Of a DNA stretch of 64,000 nt, positions 32,166 to 43,633 are shown in pieces. The first letter of the stretch is position 1, and the number at the start of each line of letters is the position of its first letter. The notes under the pieces were generated by a model. The model was not told where the DNA came from and did no database searches. It saw only the letters and a list, made by a program, of their open reading frames with translations. The stretch is from Metridium senile (taxonomy: Eukaryota; Cnidaria; Anthozoa; Actiniaria; Metridiidae), in assembly GCA_949775045.1 (NCBI GenBank), contig OX459104.1:11827655-11891654 (forward strand). The letters are read 5' to 3'. A program made the translations under genes and the position numbers.

Positions 32166-32277
32166 GTGGCCCTGAAGTGCCATCTACTTTTTTACACTTT
32201 ACTACAAAACAGAGAATGAAAGGCACAACGGCTAACACGCCAGACTTTGTAATATCCTTAAGACAAGGAGAACCTAT
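32166..32277 (+). mobile_element. 5' part of a second, truncated LINE, interrupted by ISL2EU
   Basis: Reads STFLHFTTKQRMKGT and NTPDFVISLRQGEP, then is cut at an AT. The sequence after the transposon (from 38492) continues in the same frame with IEKVTHTKFLGIVLDENLNW, a standard post-active-site LINE segment. Confidence 0.75.
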
Positions 32278-32389
32278 TCTCGGTGGGCGCGTGACGTCAC
32301 AAGAATATGCAAATTAGTTCGCCGCCATGCTGGTGTACAGAGGTCAACTTACTGCTTTAGTAACGCTTGCATTTTGTTTATAAATTATC

Positions 32390-35300
32390 ATGAATTATGA
32401 CAAAATTGACGACAAAATTGATACAAATGTTGACGAGGATCAGATTCCGGTTCTGTCTGATTATTTTAAAGCTTTAGAACCGACTATTAAGAAGAGATAT
32501 CTTCAAAAAATCTTCATTATTGGCGTCGATCCTGTTACGATACCAAGTGATCAATGTGAATCGGAATGTCTACCTCCAATTGAATCGATGGATTTGGTTA
32601 GCTATTTAGTTCTAACCACAAGTTCCTACACTAAAGATCAGTTTAAAGCTTTTAAAAGTCTTGAAGCGTACAATCAGATGGTGTCGGGATTTGTAACTGG
32701 CGTTCAAGGTTGCATTGTAGCTGATAAATTTGTAGTTATCGCCAAAGTAAGGCATTCTCAAAGGATGAACGATCCCCTCGTGGATATCTGGATCATAGCT
32801 GGGAAAGATGGAGCGATATTGTCTTCGCACTGCCTTGGATGCAAAGCTGGTCAGTGCGAGGTATGTTCCCATGTGGCATGTGTTTTGTTTTATATTGAAG
32901 CTTTCATTCGCATACATGGCAAACTAGCTTGTACACAAGTCAAATGTACGTGGCTTCTTCCGACTTTCGTCAAGGAAGTTAGCTATGAAAGAGTGGAAAA
33001 CATTAACTTTTCTTCAGCTCAAAAGCTCAAAAGAGAGTTGGATGATAAAATTGAAAAACTCGGGGATGACTATGATTCAATAAATGAAGTCAACAACGAC
33101 TCAATGTCAACTGTGAAGTCAAGTGTGCCAACTGAGACTGAAATGAATGAGTTCTACACTGAACTTAATAAGTGTGAGACTAAGCCTGTGATTCTGTCCT
33201 TGATTAAACCCTTTTCTTCTAGCTTTGTAAGTGAAAGTGCTAAGATTGAAACAATCACCCAACTTTTTGACAAACAATATCTTGATTATGATTACCCTGA
33301 TTTACTCACTGCCTGCAATAATGTAAGACTCAATCTAACTGAACAAGAAATCGACCAAATCGAAAAAGACACTCAACAACAAGCAAAATGTAGGAGCTTC
33401 TTCCGTCACAGAGCAGGAAGGATAGGAGCCTCACAAAGTGGAGCTGCTTGCAAGACTAATCCATATTCTCCCTCCCAATCACTGATCAAATCAACATGTT
33501 ATCCTGATCTATTCAAGATTTCAAATGATGCTGTTATTCATGGATGCAAGTATGAAAAAGAGGCTTTGCTGCATTATGAAAATGAGATGAAAAAGCACCA
33601 CAAAGATTTTAAAATAACACAGTGTGGGCTTGTTGTTAACAAAGAGCACCAATTTATCCATGCAACCCCTGATTTCCTTTGCTCGTGCTCTTGTTGTGGA
33701 GAAGGGTGTGGGGAAATCAAATGTCCAATATCTATCAAAGAAAATAACTTTCATGACTACATTTTGAAAAAGTCTTCATGTCTACAGAAAGTTGATGGTG
33801 TCTTCAAATTGAAGAGAGATCATAACTATTATTATCAAGTTCAACAGCAGTTGTTTACAGTCAATAGAGGGTATTGCGATTTTATTGTTTATTCTGTTGA
33901 TGATCAGAAGCAAGGAGCCTTTGTTCAAGAAAGAATTGTGCAAGACAAAAAACACTGGGAAACTAATCTACAAATTCTTACCAAGTTTTGGTATACATGT
34001 ATTTTGCCTGAAGTCCTCGGTCGTTGGTACACCAAAAGGTCTCTTCCAAAAGTGAATGATACATCAGGTCCAAGCAAAATTTGTTTTTGCAGGATGGATA
34101 AAGCTGACACAATTGTTACATGTTCTAACACAGATTGTCCATACTCAGAATTCCACCTATCATGTTTGTCTATTTCATCTCAGGATGACATACCAGCGAA
34201 ATGGCTATGTCCTCATTGTCAAAGGCTGCAAAAATTCAAAAGAGGGAAAATGGCTTCAAGCACATTGTCACAAGTAGTAAGTAAAGCTATGTCTCTACCA
34301 TCCATATGTGTTTGCAATAAAAAGGCAATAGCAGGAGAAAAGCTATTAGAATGTCATTCATCTAAGTGTTTAAGTGGAAGCTATTTTCATCTGGCCTGTT
34401 TGAACTACAAACGCTTACCAAACAACAGTCAGACCACATGGAAGTGTCCTGCATGTAAACAAATTCCATCTAAAAGTAGCTTCTCGATGCCTTCAGCTAC
34501 TCATATGAGTACTAGACTACCAACAACTACAGCTACTCAGACTACTAGACTACCAACAACTACAGCTACTCATATGAGTACTAGACTACCAACACCTACA
34601 GCTACTCATATGAGTACTAGACTACCAACACCTACAGCTACTCATATGAGTACTAGACTACCAACACCTACAGCTACTCATATGAGTACTAGACTACCAA
34701 CACCTACAGCTACTCATATGAGTACTAGACTACCAACACCTACAGCTACTCATATGAGTACTAGACTACCAACACCTACAGCTACTCATATGAGTACTAG
34801 ACTACCAACACCTACAGCTACTCATATGAGTACTAGACTACCAACACCTACAGCTACTCAGACTACTAGACTACCAACAACTACAGCTACTCATATGAGT
34901 ACTAGACTACCAACACCTACAGCTACTCAAGCTATTAGACTACCAACAACTACAGCTACTCATATGAGTACTAGACTACCAACACCAACACCTACAGCTA
35001 CTCAGACTACTAGACTGCCAACAACTACAGCTATTCCTGGTCCTAGCAAAATCTCAACAATAGATTCCACAACTCCAATCATTACTGGAGTATATAACAG
35101 TGATGTATCAAAGAAAAACTCTCAAAAACTCCTTGGTGAACTTACTTCCAGTGACTTCGATATCATAGCTTCTCCAAATGAATGGTTAAATTGCTCAATT
35201 ATACAGCAAGCACATGTACTACTTCAAAAAGTTAACCCATTTATTGAAGGATTTCAGAGACCAACATTAGGACCAACAAATAATTTTAACATTGTTAAGG

Positions 35301-35653
35301 GTGAATTTGTACAAATTCTTCATACTGGACATGATCACTGGGTTTGTGTCAGTAACATTGGATGCACCCCTGGAATGGTTAACTTATATGACAGTCTGTT
35401 TAATGACGTAATTGCAGATGAAATTGAAATACAAGTTGAAAACCTTATGTTTGACGCATATAAGGGATTGTCATTTATTTCAGTACAACAACAACATAAT
35501 GGTAGTGATTGTGGTGTATTTTCAATTGCATTTGCTACTTGTTTAGTCTACGGAATTATGCCAGAAGATGTGGACTTTGTTATTCCACAGATGCGTCCCC
35601 ACTTGTACAATTGTATCAAGAATGGTGAAATACTTCCTTTCCCAACTCTTTAG
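32390..35653 (+). CDS. ISL2EU YqaJ protein: SWIM - YqaJ - PHD - PHD - repeats - Ulp1-like protease
   Basis: 1087 aa, uninterrupted. Order: SWIM-like zinc finger at about 145-165 (CLGCKAGQCEVCSHVAC); YqaJ/lambda-exonuclease-type nuclease at about 335-525 (RAGRIGAS, ATPDFLC with the metal Asp, GEIKCP as E-x-K, YYYQVQQQLF); PHD finger at about 564-613 (ICFCRMDKADTIVTC...FHLSCL...WLCPHC); second PHD at about 640-690 (CVCNKKAIAGEKLLECH...WKCPAC); Thr/Pro-rich tandem repeats at about 702-880; Ulp1/C48-like cysteine protease at about 970-1087 (HTGHDHWVCVS, LYDSLFND, QQQHNGSDCGVFSIAF, i.e. H, D, Q, C). A YqaJ partner is known for ISL2EU; its exact job in transposition is not. PHD and protease parts suggest chromatin or SUMO contacts, by inference. 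Confidence 0.88.
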   Translation: MNYDKIDDKIDTNVDEDQIPVLSDYFKALEPTIKKRYLQKIFIIGVDPVTIPSDQCESECLPPIESMDLVSYLVLTTSSYTKDQFKAFKSLEAYNQMVSGFVTGVQGCIVADKFVVIAKVRHSQRMNDPLVDIWIIAGKDGAILSSHCLGCKAGQCEVCSHVACVLFYIEAFIRIHGKLACTQVKCTWLLPTFVKEVSYERVENINFSSAQKLKRELDDKIEKLGDDYDSINEVNNDSMSTVKSSVPTETEMNEFYTELNKCETKPVILSLIKPFSSSFVSESAKIETITQLFDKQYLDYDYPDLLTACNNVRLNLTEQEIDQIEKDTQQQAKCRSFFRHRAGRIGASQSGAACKTNPYSPSQSLIKSTCYPDLFKISNDAVIHGCKYEKEALLHYENEMKKHHKDFKITQCGLVVNKEHQFIHATPDFLCSCSCCGEGCGEIKCPISIKENNFHDYILKKSSCLQKVDGVFKLKRDHNYYYQVQQQLFTVNRGYCDFIVYSVDDQKQGAFVQERIVQDKKHWETNLQILTKFWYTCILPEVLGRWYTKRSLPKVNDTSGPSKICFCRMDKADTIVTCSNTDCPYSEFHLSCLSISSQDDIPAKWLCPHCQRLQKFKRGKMASSTLSQVVSKAMSLPSICVCNKKAIAGEKLLECHSSKCLSGSYFHLACLNYKRLPNNSQTTWKCPACKQIPSKSSFSMPSATHMSTRLPTTTATQTTRLPTTTATHMSTRLPTPTATHMSTRLPTPTATHMSTRLPTPTATHMSTRLPTPTATHMSTRLPTPTATHMSTRLPTPTATHMSTRLPTPTATHMSTRLPTPTATQTTRLPTTTATHMSTRLPTPTATQAIRLPTTTATHMSTRLPTPTPTATQTTRLPTTTAIPGPSKISTIDSTTPIITGVYNSDVSKKNSQKLLGELTSSDFDIIASPNEWLNCSIIQQAHVLLQKVNPFIEGFQRPTLGPTNNFNIVKGEFVQILHTGHDHWVCVSNIGCTPGMVNLYDSLFNDVIADEIEIQVENLMFDAYKGLSFISVQQQHNGSDCGVFSIAFATCLVYGIMPEDVDFVIPQMRPHLYNCIKNGEILPFPTL
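34497..35030 (+). repeat. Coding minisatellite, 33-36-bp units
   Basis: About 15 units encoding THMSTRLPTPTA or the variant TQTTRLPTTTA. A central block of eight units is almost identical, pointing to recent expansion. It lies in frame between the second PHD finger and the Ulp1-like domain, forming a flexible Thr/Pro linker. Confidence 0.95.
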
Positions 35654-35667
35654 ATTTAATAGTGACT

Positions 35668-35782
35668 AGAGTGCAAACAATATAACAGAGTGCAAACAAT
35701 ATAACCGTGCAACTTTTGTCCAACTAGCACTATTTTAGACAAAATGCTACAATCTTTTGCACAGTTATATTATTTGCACTCT
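35668..35782. repeat. Hairpin between the convergent ISL2EU genes
   Basis: AGAGTGCAAACAATATAAC, present twice in tandem on the left, pairs with GTTATATTATTTGCACTCT on the right; inner TAGCAC/GTGCTA-like and TTTTGTC/GACAAAA pairs extend the stem. Just after the stop at 35653. Confidence 0.65.
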
Positions 35783-36792
35783 ACCATAATTGGATAAACA
35801 TAAATAGTTGTGCACAATATATGTACTACATAGTAGCACTAAAATTATGCTAATTGTATTGTATAAACACTAAAGTGGTTTTCAAAGTAATAATTATCTA
35901 TTCTATTAAAATTATCAATATATATATTTTTTTGAAATAATGAACTTCAATTTTAGTACACTTGAGTCTTGATCACAAATGATGTGTGAAATAATAGTGA
36001 GATACATAAGTAAGAGTCAAAAACTTATACAATCATTTGTAATTGAGGCTTGAGTGAGCAAAGCCTCAAATAAAACTTCCAATACAACAAAGTGTGCCAA
36101 AGTTTACAGCTTTATGAATTCATTTGATATGTAGTTGTGTTAGATAGTCGTATCACAAAAACAACAATGTGTTTAGGTTCTTCAGGTTTTTATTGGCTTC
36201 ATAATCATTACACAAGCACTGTAGATAACTGGTTTAAAAGTAGTGTATAGTAGAATGTAAAAACACTACACAACACTTGTGAAAATGTAAATTTCTTACT
36301 TGAAAAACTTTACGTACAAAAATGGTTGTATGGTTCTATAAAATTAATTTGACAGTGTGAATTTACTGTAAAGCGCTAGCCTTTAATGGATATCAGGTTA
36401 GCACAACTAAATAATAAAATAAATATGTTTTTTATCAATTTAGTACCATTTTGTTTTTAGTAGTGTACTTTGCAACAAAATTGTTCAAATTAGCACAAAC
36501 TCCTTTGTCTTGTAATGTGTAATCAACATTACATTGTGCAAATTTGTACTATTTGTTGAAAGATTTAATTGAAAGCACCAAATCTGATGTATTTCACACG
36601 TTATTGTTTGCCTTCTACATGTTGATGTTATGTTAATATTCATCAAAATAATGTTCATCAATTAAACAGTATGAAAGCATATGATATTGTCACATTTATC
36701 AACTACTGCAAATTAATGTTTTCTATGACATAACTGACATAGTATCTTTTTTAAATATTCGCTATATACATCATTTATACCGACCATACCAG
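35783..36792. other. Non-coding spacer inside ISL2EU
   Basis: AT-rich, no ORF of note. It separates the two convergent genes and presumably holds both 3' untranslated regions. Confidence 0.6.
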
Positions 36793-38352
36793 TCACTCAA
36801 ATGGGACAATAGGAGGACAAAGATTCACTAATGCGGAGCACACTCTGATAATCCTGTCAATCACTGGAACTTGCTCTTTTCCACTCTTTTGAAGAAGGTC
36901 AATTGGAAGTATTCCTTGTAGGATGGTGTATTTTCTCCTTAATAATCCTATAACCCTCTCAACATGGATTCTGACTGCGGCAATGCCCCTAGTCTTTTCC
37001 ACGTCATAAGGGCTAAGCTGAGCTTTCCCCTTAGTGAATGCTGGGATAACTAATCTGGCTTGCCGCAGACCAACACTTTCACTGATGGTAAAACCTCGGT
37101 CAGCCATTACCATATCACCTGGTACCAATTGCTGTAAAAGAGCACAATTCTCTGTAAGAAATTTGTCAGATGTGCGTCCCCCCCATGCTTGTGAAACAAA
37201 TGATATGGTACCCTGAGGGGTGATGCCAATTAACACTTTGATGGTGTTATGGTGCTTGTAATTTGAAAATGTTTGGGCTCTGGCCAGGTAATTACTCGGC
37301 TTGTTGATAAAAACTTCATAGCAATCTATGATGACTGTCGTCCTCTTGCCAAAGGAATACTGGAAGCACTGTGGCATAGTACTGTGCAAGGATTCTCTAT
37401 CTGGCCAGTAGATAAGAGGGGAAAGCCTTCCATCCATAATAATCATCCAGGCATTAAATATTCTGTTAACAGTTCTCCTTGATATATCAAACCGATATGC
37501 CAGGTCTTGCATAAAAACATTGAGTCTGAGTCTTATCAGGACTAGCACAAATTCTTGAAATTGAGTAAGCCTCTTGCTTTTGTATGTCACATGGGGTGAT
37601 ACATGATTGAATGTTTTTTTCAAAACAGAAAAACAAGGCAATCCAGTGTAGAATCTCACTCTTTCATCACAATCCCTGTATTCAGTAAAGTACCTTTCGC
37701 TGAAACATTCGGGTTGTTTCTGTTGGAACAAGTAATCGAATTCCTCTGTTTGTGATGCTTTTTCGATAAGTTTAAGGTCTTTTAAGGCTGATGAAAGGTC
37801 ATCTGTGTTAATGGACGGTGGTTCGAAGTCAATCTCTTGTTCTGAAGCAGTAGATAAAGATTGATCAATTTCATCAAATGTTTCGCTGAAATCTGCTGTT
37901 CCAAAGTTAATATTGGAAACAGTAAGTCCAGGGTCGTTAATTTTTCTCACTTTTGAGGCGACTTCTTTAGCTTTCAGCCCTAAACTTCGCTTCCTTCTCT
38001 CCTTTACACGATCTGCCCTCGCTTTAGTCGCTTCGGCGCTTGAAGTGTTTGGACTAGTTTTTGAGTGCCCCAAGTTTAAAGAAGGGACCCAGTCAATGTT
38101 ATGTCTATCCCATAGACTAGCAGCTTTACCGGAGACAAAATGCCGGCTACAAACACGCTGGGAATCGAGGATTTTGTCAGTCAAGTGTTCACGACTAATG
38201 GCGGATATCCATCGTCTTCGACGTTCGATAGAAAGCTCTTCTTCTAATTCGCCTCTATTTTTGACCACAGCAGGCACTCGAAAAAAAGAAAATTCTTTGT
38301 CACGACAAGATCTAGTTGAACAACCAAGAATAATGCAAAAAACCATCACCAA
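36793..38352 (-). CDS. ISL2EU transposase: THAP domain and DDE_Tnp_4 core
   Basis: 519 aa from ATG 38352. An N-terminal THAP zinc finger ([41 protein letters not shown]) gives C-x4-C and C-x2-H with the closing 'VP' motif. Acidic linker, then an HTH_Tnp_4-like region ([35 protein letters not shown]) and a DDE_Tnp_4 catalytic core: [11 protein letters not shown] (D), DMVMADRGF (D), [14 protein letters not shown] (E). Related to PIF/Harbinger transposases. Convergent with the YqaJ gene. The THAP domain should recognise the element ends. No disruptions seen. Confidence 0.9.
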   Translation of the reverse strand: MVMVFCIILGCSTRSCRDKEFSFFRVPAVVKNRGELEEELSIERRRRWISAISREHLTDKILDSQRVCSRHFVSGKAASLWDRHNIDWVPSLNLGHSKTSPNTSSAEATKARADRVKERRKRSLGLKAKEVASKVRKINDPGLTVSNINFGTADFSETFDEIDQSLSTASEQEIDFEPPSINTDDLSSALKDLKLIEKASQTEEFDYLFQQKQPECFSERYFTEYRDCDERVRFYTGLPCFSVLKKTFNHVSPHVTYKSKRLTQFQEFVLVLIRLRLNVFMQDLAYRFDISRRTVNRIFNAWMIIMDGRLSPLIYWPDRESLHSTMPQCFQYSFGKRTTVIIDCYEVFINKPSNYLARAQTFSNYKHHNTIKVLIGITPQGTISFVSQAWGGRTSDKFLTENCALLQQLVPGDMVMADRGFTISESVGLRQARLVIPAFTKGKAQLSPYDVEKTRGIAAVRIHVERVIGLLRRKYTILQGILPIDLLQKSGKEQVPVIDRIIRVCSALVNLCPPIVPFE

Positions 38353-38491
38353 TTGAGTTAAAATATCGATTTGTACAGTTCACAACAGTATTCGCTCTGA
38401 TTCGCTCTACTAAAAATACTCAAAGCTGTACACCAGCATGGTAACCAGGCATAGTATTACACAAAACTGATCACGTGAGCGCCCGCCGAGA

Positions 38492-39377
38492 ATTGAAAAG
38501 GTAACTCACACTAAATTTCTAGGTATAGTACTTGATGAAAATTTGAATTGGAACTATCATATCGAATTATTGTGTAAAAAGATTGCAAAATCAACTGGGA
38601 TTCTTTATAGGCTAGACAACACCTTAATCTTCCTATTTTAAAAAGTCTTTACTATAACCTTATATATTCATATATTTCATATGCAGCTCTTACCTGGGGT
38701 AATAACTATAAGTCAAGGCTTATACCCCTATATATACTGCAAAAACGCGCATTACGAACCATTAAATATTCTGCCAGCAGAGAACCGAGTAGACCACTCT
38801 TTCAAAAGCTTGAAATCTTAAATATTTTTGAAATTGCTAAACTTCAATCTGCTGAATTTGTCTATGACCACTCGCAAAATCAACTTCCTGATGTTCTCCA
38901 GCTATTTCCAAGATATTGATACCAGTCACCATTATAATAAAAGATCAAAATCCAAAAACAATTTATTTCTTCCTCGTGTGAATCTAAATTACGGAAAATA
39001 TGGTATAAAATTCTCAGCTGTCAAAGTGTGGAATGACCTCCCACTTGCAATTAAAAAGTCAATTTCTAAAAAAACCTTCAAAAACTATAACTACTAACTA
39101 TATGTCAGATATTTGATAATTTTTTTTCGTATTTGTATACCTAATATATAGTTTATTCATTATAACTTCATTATTAATAACTATTAATTTTAGATTATAA
39201 TTCCCATTGTTTCTGTGACCTGTAAATATTACTGTTTTGTATTTAGAGTAAGGGTGTTTGATACTAGTGTTAACCCTAGGGGTTGTTTATCAAACACCTT
39301 CCACCTTCCTATATTATCTTTATTTCTTGTTTGTAAATTTATTGTGTGGAAAATAAAACCATGAACCATGAACTATA
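38492..39377 (+). mobile_element. 3' part of the LINE interrupted by ISL2EU
   Basis: Continues the fragment at 32166-32277: KVTHTKFLGIVLDENLNWN, CKKIAKSTGILYRL, then frame breaks and a final intact stretch ending KVWNDLPLAIKKSISKKTF. The tail is a short tandem repeat (CCATGAACCATGAAC) after AAAATAAAA, as at 3' ends of CR1/L2-type LINEs. Confidence 0.8.
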
Positions 39378-39849
39378 CCCGGCGTAGTCAATCGATCGAA
39401 ATCGAACGTTCGATCAATCGAACCCAATCATTCGATTGAATTTGATTGCATTCGGCATTCGAACGAAATCAAACGCCAAAAAGATTGTGAATTCAATGAT
39501 TTCCGAAGATAATCGAATGTTTGATTGCAAATGAGTACTATATAAATAAACGTAAATTTGCAGTATAATATATAAAAATTATGATTACAAAACAAATTTC
39601 ACTCCACAGCAAAGGAACCGTTTGAACTCTCCCCGACTGTGCACTAAGTGCTTTCCAATCGAACATAATCAAATAATAATTTTAATTATTAAAAACGCAC
39701 TTTTTTTATTGAATGTTTCGATTGCAATCGAATTTCTAAAAAAATTTTGTGCATTCCATTTCGTCCGAGTGCCAAATGCAATCAAATTCAACCGAATGAT
39801 TGGATTCAATTGCCTTCGATTGATCGAACCTTCGATTGACTACGCTGGG
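39378..39849. mobile_element. 472-bp MITE with 7-bp target duplication AACTATA
   Basis: TIRs start CCCGGCGTAGTCAATCG (left) and CCCAGCGTAGTCAATCG (right); AACTATA flanks both (39371-39377, 39850-39856). The arms are rich in TCGATT-type motifs for about 90 bp. Inserted into the LINE 3' tail. Confidence 0.8.
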
Positions 39850-39860
39850 AACTATAGCAC

Positions 39861-40205
39861 CAGAAACATAAGGGGATTGAAACGTGTAGCAACACATAGG
39901 AACATTTGGTTCTATGCTCGGCCTTATTCGACTTTTCAGTTGGAAATGTTTTCGCGATTAAATCATAACAATTTGTTTCCAAAACACTAGAGACGCTTTG
40001 AATAGACACTTACTAAAAAAGGAATATCTAAAAACCCACAAAAACTAGTACTTATTCGTATTTTTATCACCAGTTCTCAGACAGTAGCCATTTTGGATGG
40101 TGTTTTAACTACCAAATATGGTATTAAAAATATTCAAATTGGTTTGAAGAAGGCCGAGCATAGAACCACAATACACGTTTCGATCAATCCCCTTATGAGT
40201 TTCTG
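39861..40205. mobile_element. 345-bp MITE with 7-bp target duplication ATAGCAC
   Basis: TIRs of about 65 bp begin CAGAAACATAAGGGGATTG (left) and CAGAAACTCATAAGGGGATT (right) and include GGTTCTATGCTCGGCCTT. ATAGCAC flanks both (39854-39860, 40206-40212). Its left duplication overlaps that of the neighbouring MITE by 3 bp. Confidence 0.8.
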
Positions 40206-40707
40206 ATAGCACTTTATGATCTCTTTGGGGGTTGGGGATGGGCTGGATTTAACTCATATATAATATAGAGTCCTGAATACTTAACCTAATCTTTATACAA
40301 TCATGAACTTTTTGTGCATATTAATTGTTCTGTAAGATGTATGAATATAATTGACCATTCACTCTATCTAATAACATTTCATATTATAAGGTTATTGATT
40401 TAAAACGACCACAATGAACTGATTCAATGTTTTTGTGACAAATTACAATCATAGAGATATGTTCAAAATATTAAAAGTTCTATCTGCCATTTCGCTCATT
40501 ATCAATTCATATATTCATCTAATTTGCATAGACTTATGATAAATATTATCTATTACTTTAAACATAATGATTAATGGATAATCTTTGTAATAATAAAATG
40601 TAATTGAAAAGTACTCTCAAAAAATACTCTCTAAATTTGCAAAATATACCTGTCACAAATTGGTTACCAATTTGGAATTCTAAAGTGTACTGTACTTTAA
40701 TTTATAG

Positions 40708-42857
40708 ATGGATGCAACTGCTGTAGGCCATGCATCAGATCAAGAACTAATGGACATGGGAATAAAGAGTAAGGGAGATGTGCTCTCCCTCCGATCGTAT
40801 GCTAAATCAAAACAAACTAGTGTCCATGAAGAGACAAGAACTGTCAAAAAGAAGACCCTATTGGAGATACTTAAACGAAAAAAAGGAAAGGCCATTAAGC
40901 CACCATCTCAACCTAGTTATCGCAAAATTAAACTTGGTTAGTATTCATTATTATTAGTTTACACATACAATTGTAAATTGTAACTGTGATCAATTGTCAT
41001 ACATAATAATGAAGGAATCGTGTACGATAATGCCGAGCACAGAATATGTAAAAGATCTTATCAGCCATAATACTAATAGTAAAGGATACAAGTGAAGGGC
41101 TGACACTACTAGAATATTAAATGACATTTCCTAGCAGCACAAAACTCAAATTTAAGCAATCGCAACACAGCAGTGTACGTATAGCTATTTCGTCCTCTCT
41201 TTGGACGGCAATATCCAGTCAGTATTATTTAAAGGTAAACTCGCTCTTATTCAGTTGTTACAGTTAATGTGCTTCGAAAAGACAGTCAACTAGCTGTTTG
41301 ACGAGTGATAAGAAGTCCAAAAAGAGGACAAAATAGCTTTATCACTGTTGTATTTTAATTGTTTAAGTTTGAGTTCATGCTGCTTTATATGCCACTTAAT
41401 ATTCTAGTAGTAACTGAGCCATTCATTTTTAACTCGGGAAATAAATGGGGTAATATTGGGATATGTTTTGGTTTTCTTAGCAATTTTTCAATATATCCTA
41501 ACATTGGAAAAATGCAGTACCAAATTCAGCTCTGTGGTCAAAGTAGTCTCACATTTAATTTCTTTCTTTGGGATTCAGTTTGTAACCATTTAGATTTAAT
41601 TCCCAACTTTGTATTTTGATTGGAAATTGAATCCAAAATATGGGAACAAAATGAAACTATTTTATAGTAATAAATATGCTGATTTAGATCTAAAGTTAAA
41701 TATCTATTTTAATTTATATTATGCTCTAGTGTAACTATTTAGCTCTTTAAAAACTGTTTTGTACTAAACTACAATACATTATATATATATATGTGTAACT
41801 GTATGTTATTTAATAAACAAGCAGCAGTGTTTTATCAGGCATAAAAAGGCATAACATTTTATGCTTGATAAAATAAGTGCTGCGAGTTTATTGAATGGCG
41901 TAAAAATTCCTTACTAATTCATAACCATTTCGTTCAATATCAATGAAATCGAAAGTTGTTTGCATTTGGGAATTGCAATATCAAGAGAGGCCAATTTAAA
42001 ATTCAAATAATTGCAGAACTTTGTCAGTATTTAATTCGCATGTGAAATCTTTTGGTTCTTCACTTTTGACTGAATAAAAACATGCTTCTGAAGTGCAAGT
42101 TTAGACCACAGAAAAAAAGATACACTGGAAGAGTGTTTGTTGTAGTTTGTCATGGAGATATGGTGAAGGTAGATTATTAAATTTCAAATCTTTAGACTTT
42201 GAATTCGCATTGCATGGTTACTACCAGATACTTCTAATGTACGCAGAGTTGGGTCAGGCTCATTGTACTTTTTAAGCCTTCTCAATTAAAATAAATGTTC
42301 TGATTATATATTGAAATAAATGAAATGGCTGTTATATTTTATTTCTACTATCTATGAGCACGAATCTTTATATAACATCACATGTGCCATTATGCATGTA
42401 TATCAATATTAATTAAAGTGCTTTCGTGACAAGTGAGAAGCATGGGATTAGATAAAATGGTTATGGAATATTAATGAGTTTTTAAAATATATATTAAATA
42501 TAACAATCATCTCATTTTTTGAAAGGCTGGTTGCACTTTGACAAAAAGAAAAACACATGTATCAGTTCGCGAAAAAAAGGGCGGCGGAACAAGAGATGTG
42601 AGTGTAAACATCAATTCAACAGTTGATGACCTGATAGCCACTGCACAGTCAAAAAATTTTCCTGATGGCAAAAGCTTCTTTGGAGATTTGTCCACCATGG
42701 TATCTTCTTTAGGGAACTTCAAATGCCAGCCAATACCAAAGGATGACTTCACTCTAGCAAAATATATATCCACCCACTCTTTAACCACAGTAAGGCTGTA
42801 TTTGATGACTACAGTAGACAACAATTTCAGAAACACCACCAGCAATTCAAATGGAAG
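40708..42857 (+). pseudogene. Paralogue of the SAM/HECT-like gene, 5' part
   Basis: Exon 40708-40936 starts at the ATG directly after a TTTATAG acceptor, as in the paralogue at 1048 (MDATAVGHASDQELMDMGIK, KGDVLSLRSYAK). Donor G|GTTAGT; acceptor GAAAG ends at 42525 and exon 42526-42857 follows in phase (G|GC TGG), reading WLHFDKKKNT-like text, GGGTRDVSVNINSTVDDLIA, FTLAKYISTHSLTTVRLYLM, ending at AAG|GTGACA. Order and motifs match the first copy. Later exon-like pieces (43035-43080 and the S-D-P-E-S-P-P exons at 43634 and 44731) may belong to it. No HECT part was found. Possibly incomplete or decayed. Confidence 0.6.
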
Positions 42858-43633
42858 GTGACATTTCCAGGTACATGCAGTGTTAATCGCCACACCCCCC
42901 TCCAATGTCATAATATGAATTACACATTGTATCCTCTATTATACTGCAATGAAAAAAATGTTGCTATTATTTAAATAAAAATGAATATCTTAAATACATA
43001 TAATAATACTTGTAAATGTTTGCTTTTGTTGCAGTGATGACAGTGCATCAATTGTAGATATGGGAAAGACAAAGAGAAAGGTGTGTTGTTCATACATGTA
43101 ATGGTGTGTCCATATACCGGTAGTTAACAAAGTACTGGGCTTCCTGTGAAAAGTTATTCTATCAAATTCTATGATACATGTTTATCAAATAAATGTATTA
43201 CCATGTTATGGTGTTTTTTTTTCAAGGACTGCCAAAGATAAATATTCCCTCTATTCTTATGCACCAAACTTATGTGTGTTAAAACGTTTGGTAGATACAC
43301 ATGACAAAGTAGTACTTAATGTACTTTAATAAGCAGATAAAAATTTGTAACAATAATATTATATATTAATTTTTTACAGAAAAAAAAAAATAAAAAAAAA
43401 AATAAAAGAAATCCACAATCCAAAAGAAAAGGTCATGAAGATAAAGGTTACTATTTCAGACATTATTCCCTACCATGGATCTGAATCAACAGGTGAGAAC
43501 AGTCAATATACTCTTATGCGTTTCTACTAAAATCTAAATGTTGTTGTTCTTTTGCCAAAGTATCATGTATCATATGTGCATATGTTTGTGTAATTTTTTT
43601 CAATAATTCTTAATCTCTCGCCTGAGGATAGTT

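Larger units (their letters stand above)
32278..38491. mobile_element. ISL2EU DNA transposon, 6.2 kb, both genes open
   Basis: Flanked by AT (32276-32277 and 38492-38493). Ends read TCTCGGTGGGCGCGTGACG on the left and TCTCGGCGGGCGCTCACGTG on the right; a further shared block (CCATGCTGGTGTACAG) lies about 50 bp in. Two convergent genes: a YqaJ-nuclease fusion protein and a THAP/DDE transposase. A 2-bp AT duplication and the pairing of a PIF/Harbinger-like DDE transposase with a YqaJ protein are hallmarks of ISL2EU. Both ORFs are uninterrupted, so the copy may be recent. It sits inside a LINE coding remnant. Confidence 0.88.

Noticed and set aside
34497..35030. CRISPR-like array
   Set aside because: The units are direct tandem repeats without unique spacers and are translated in frame; this is a coding minisatellite.
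37913..38356. 147-codon plus-strand ORF
   Set aside because: Antisense shadow of the ISL2EU THAP transposase.
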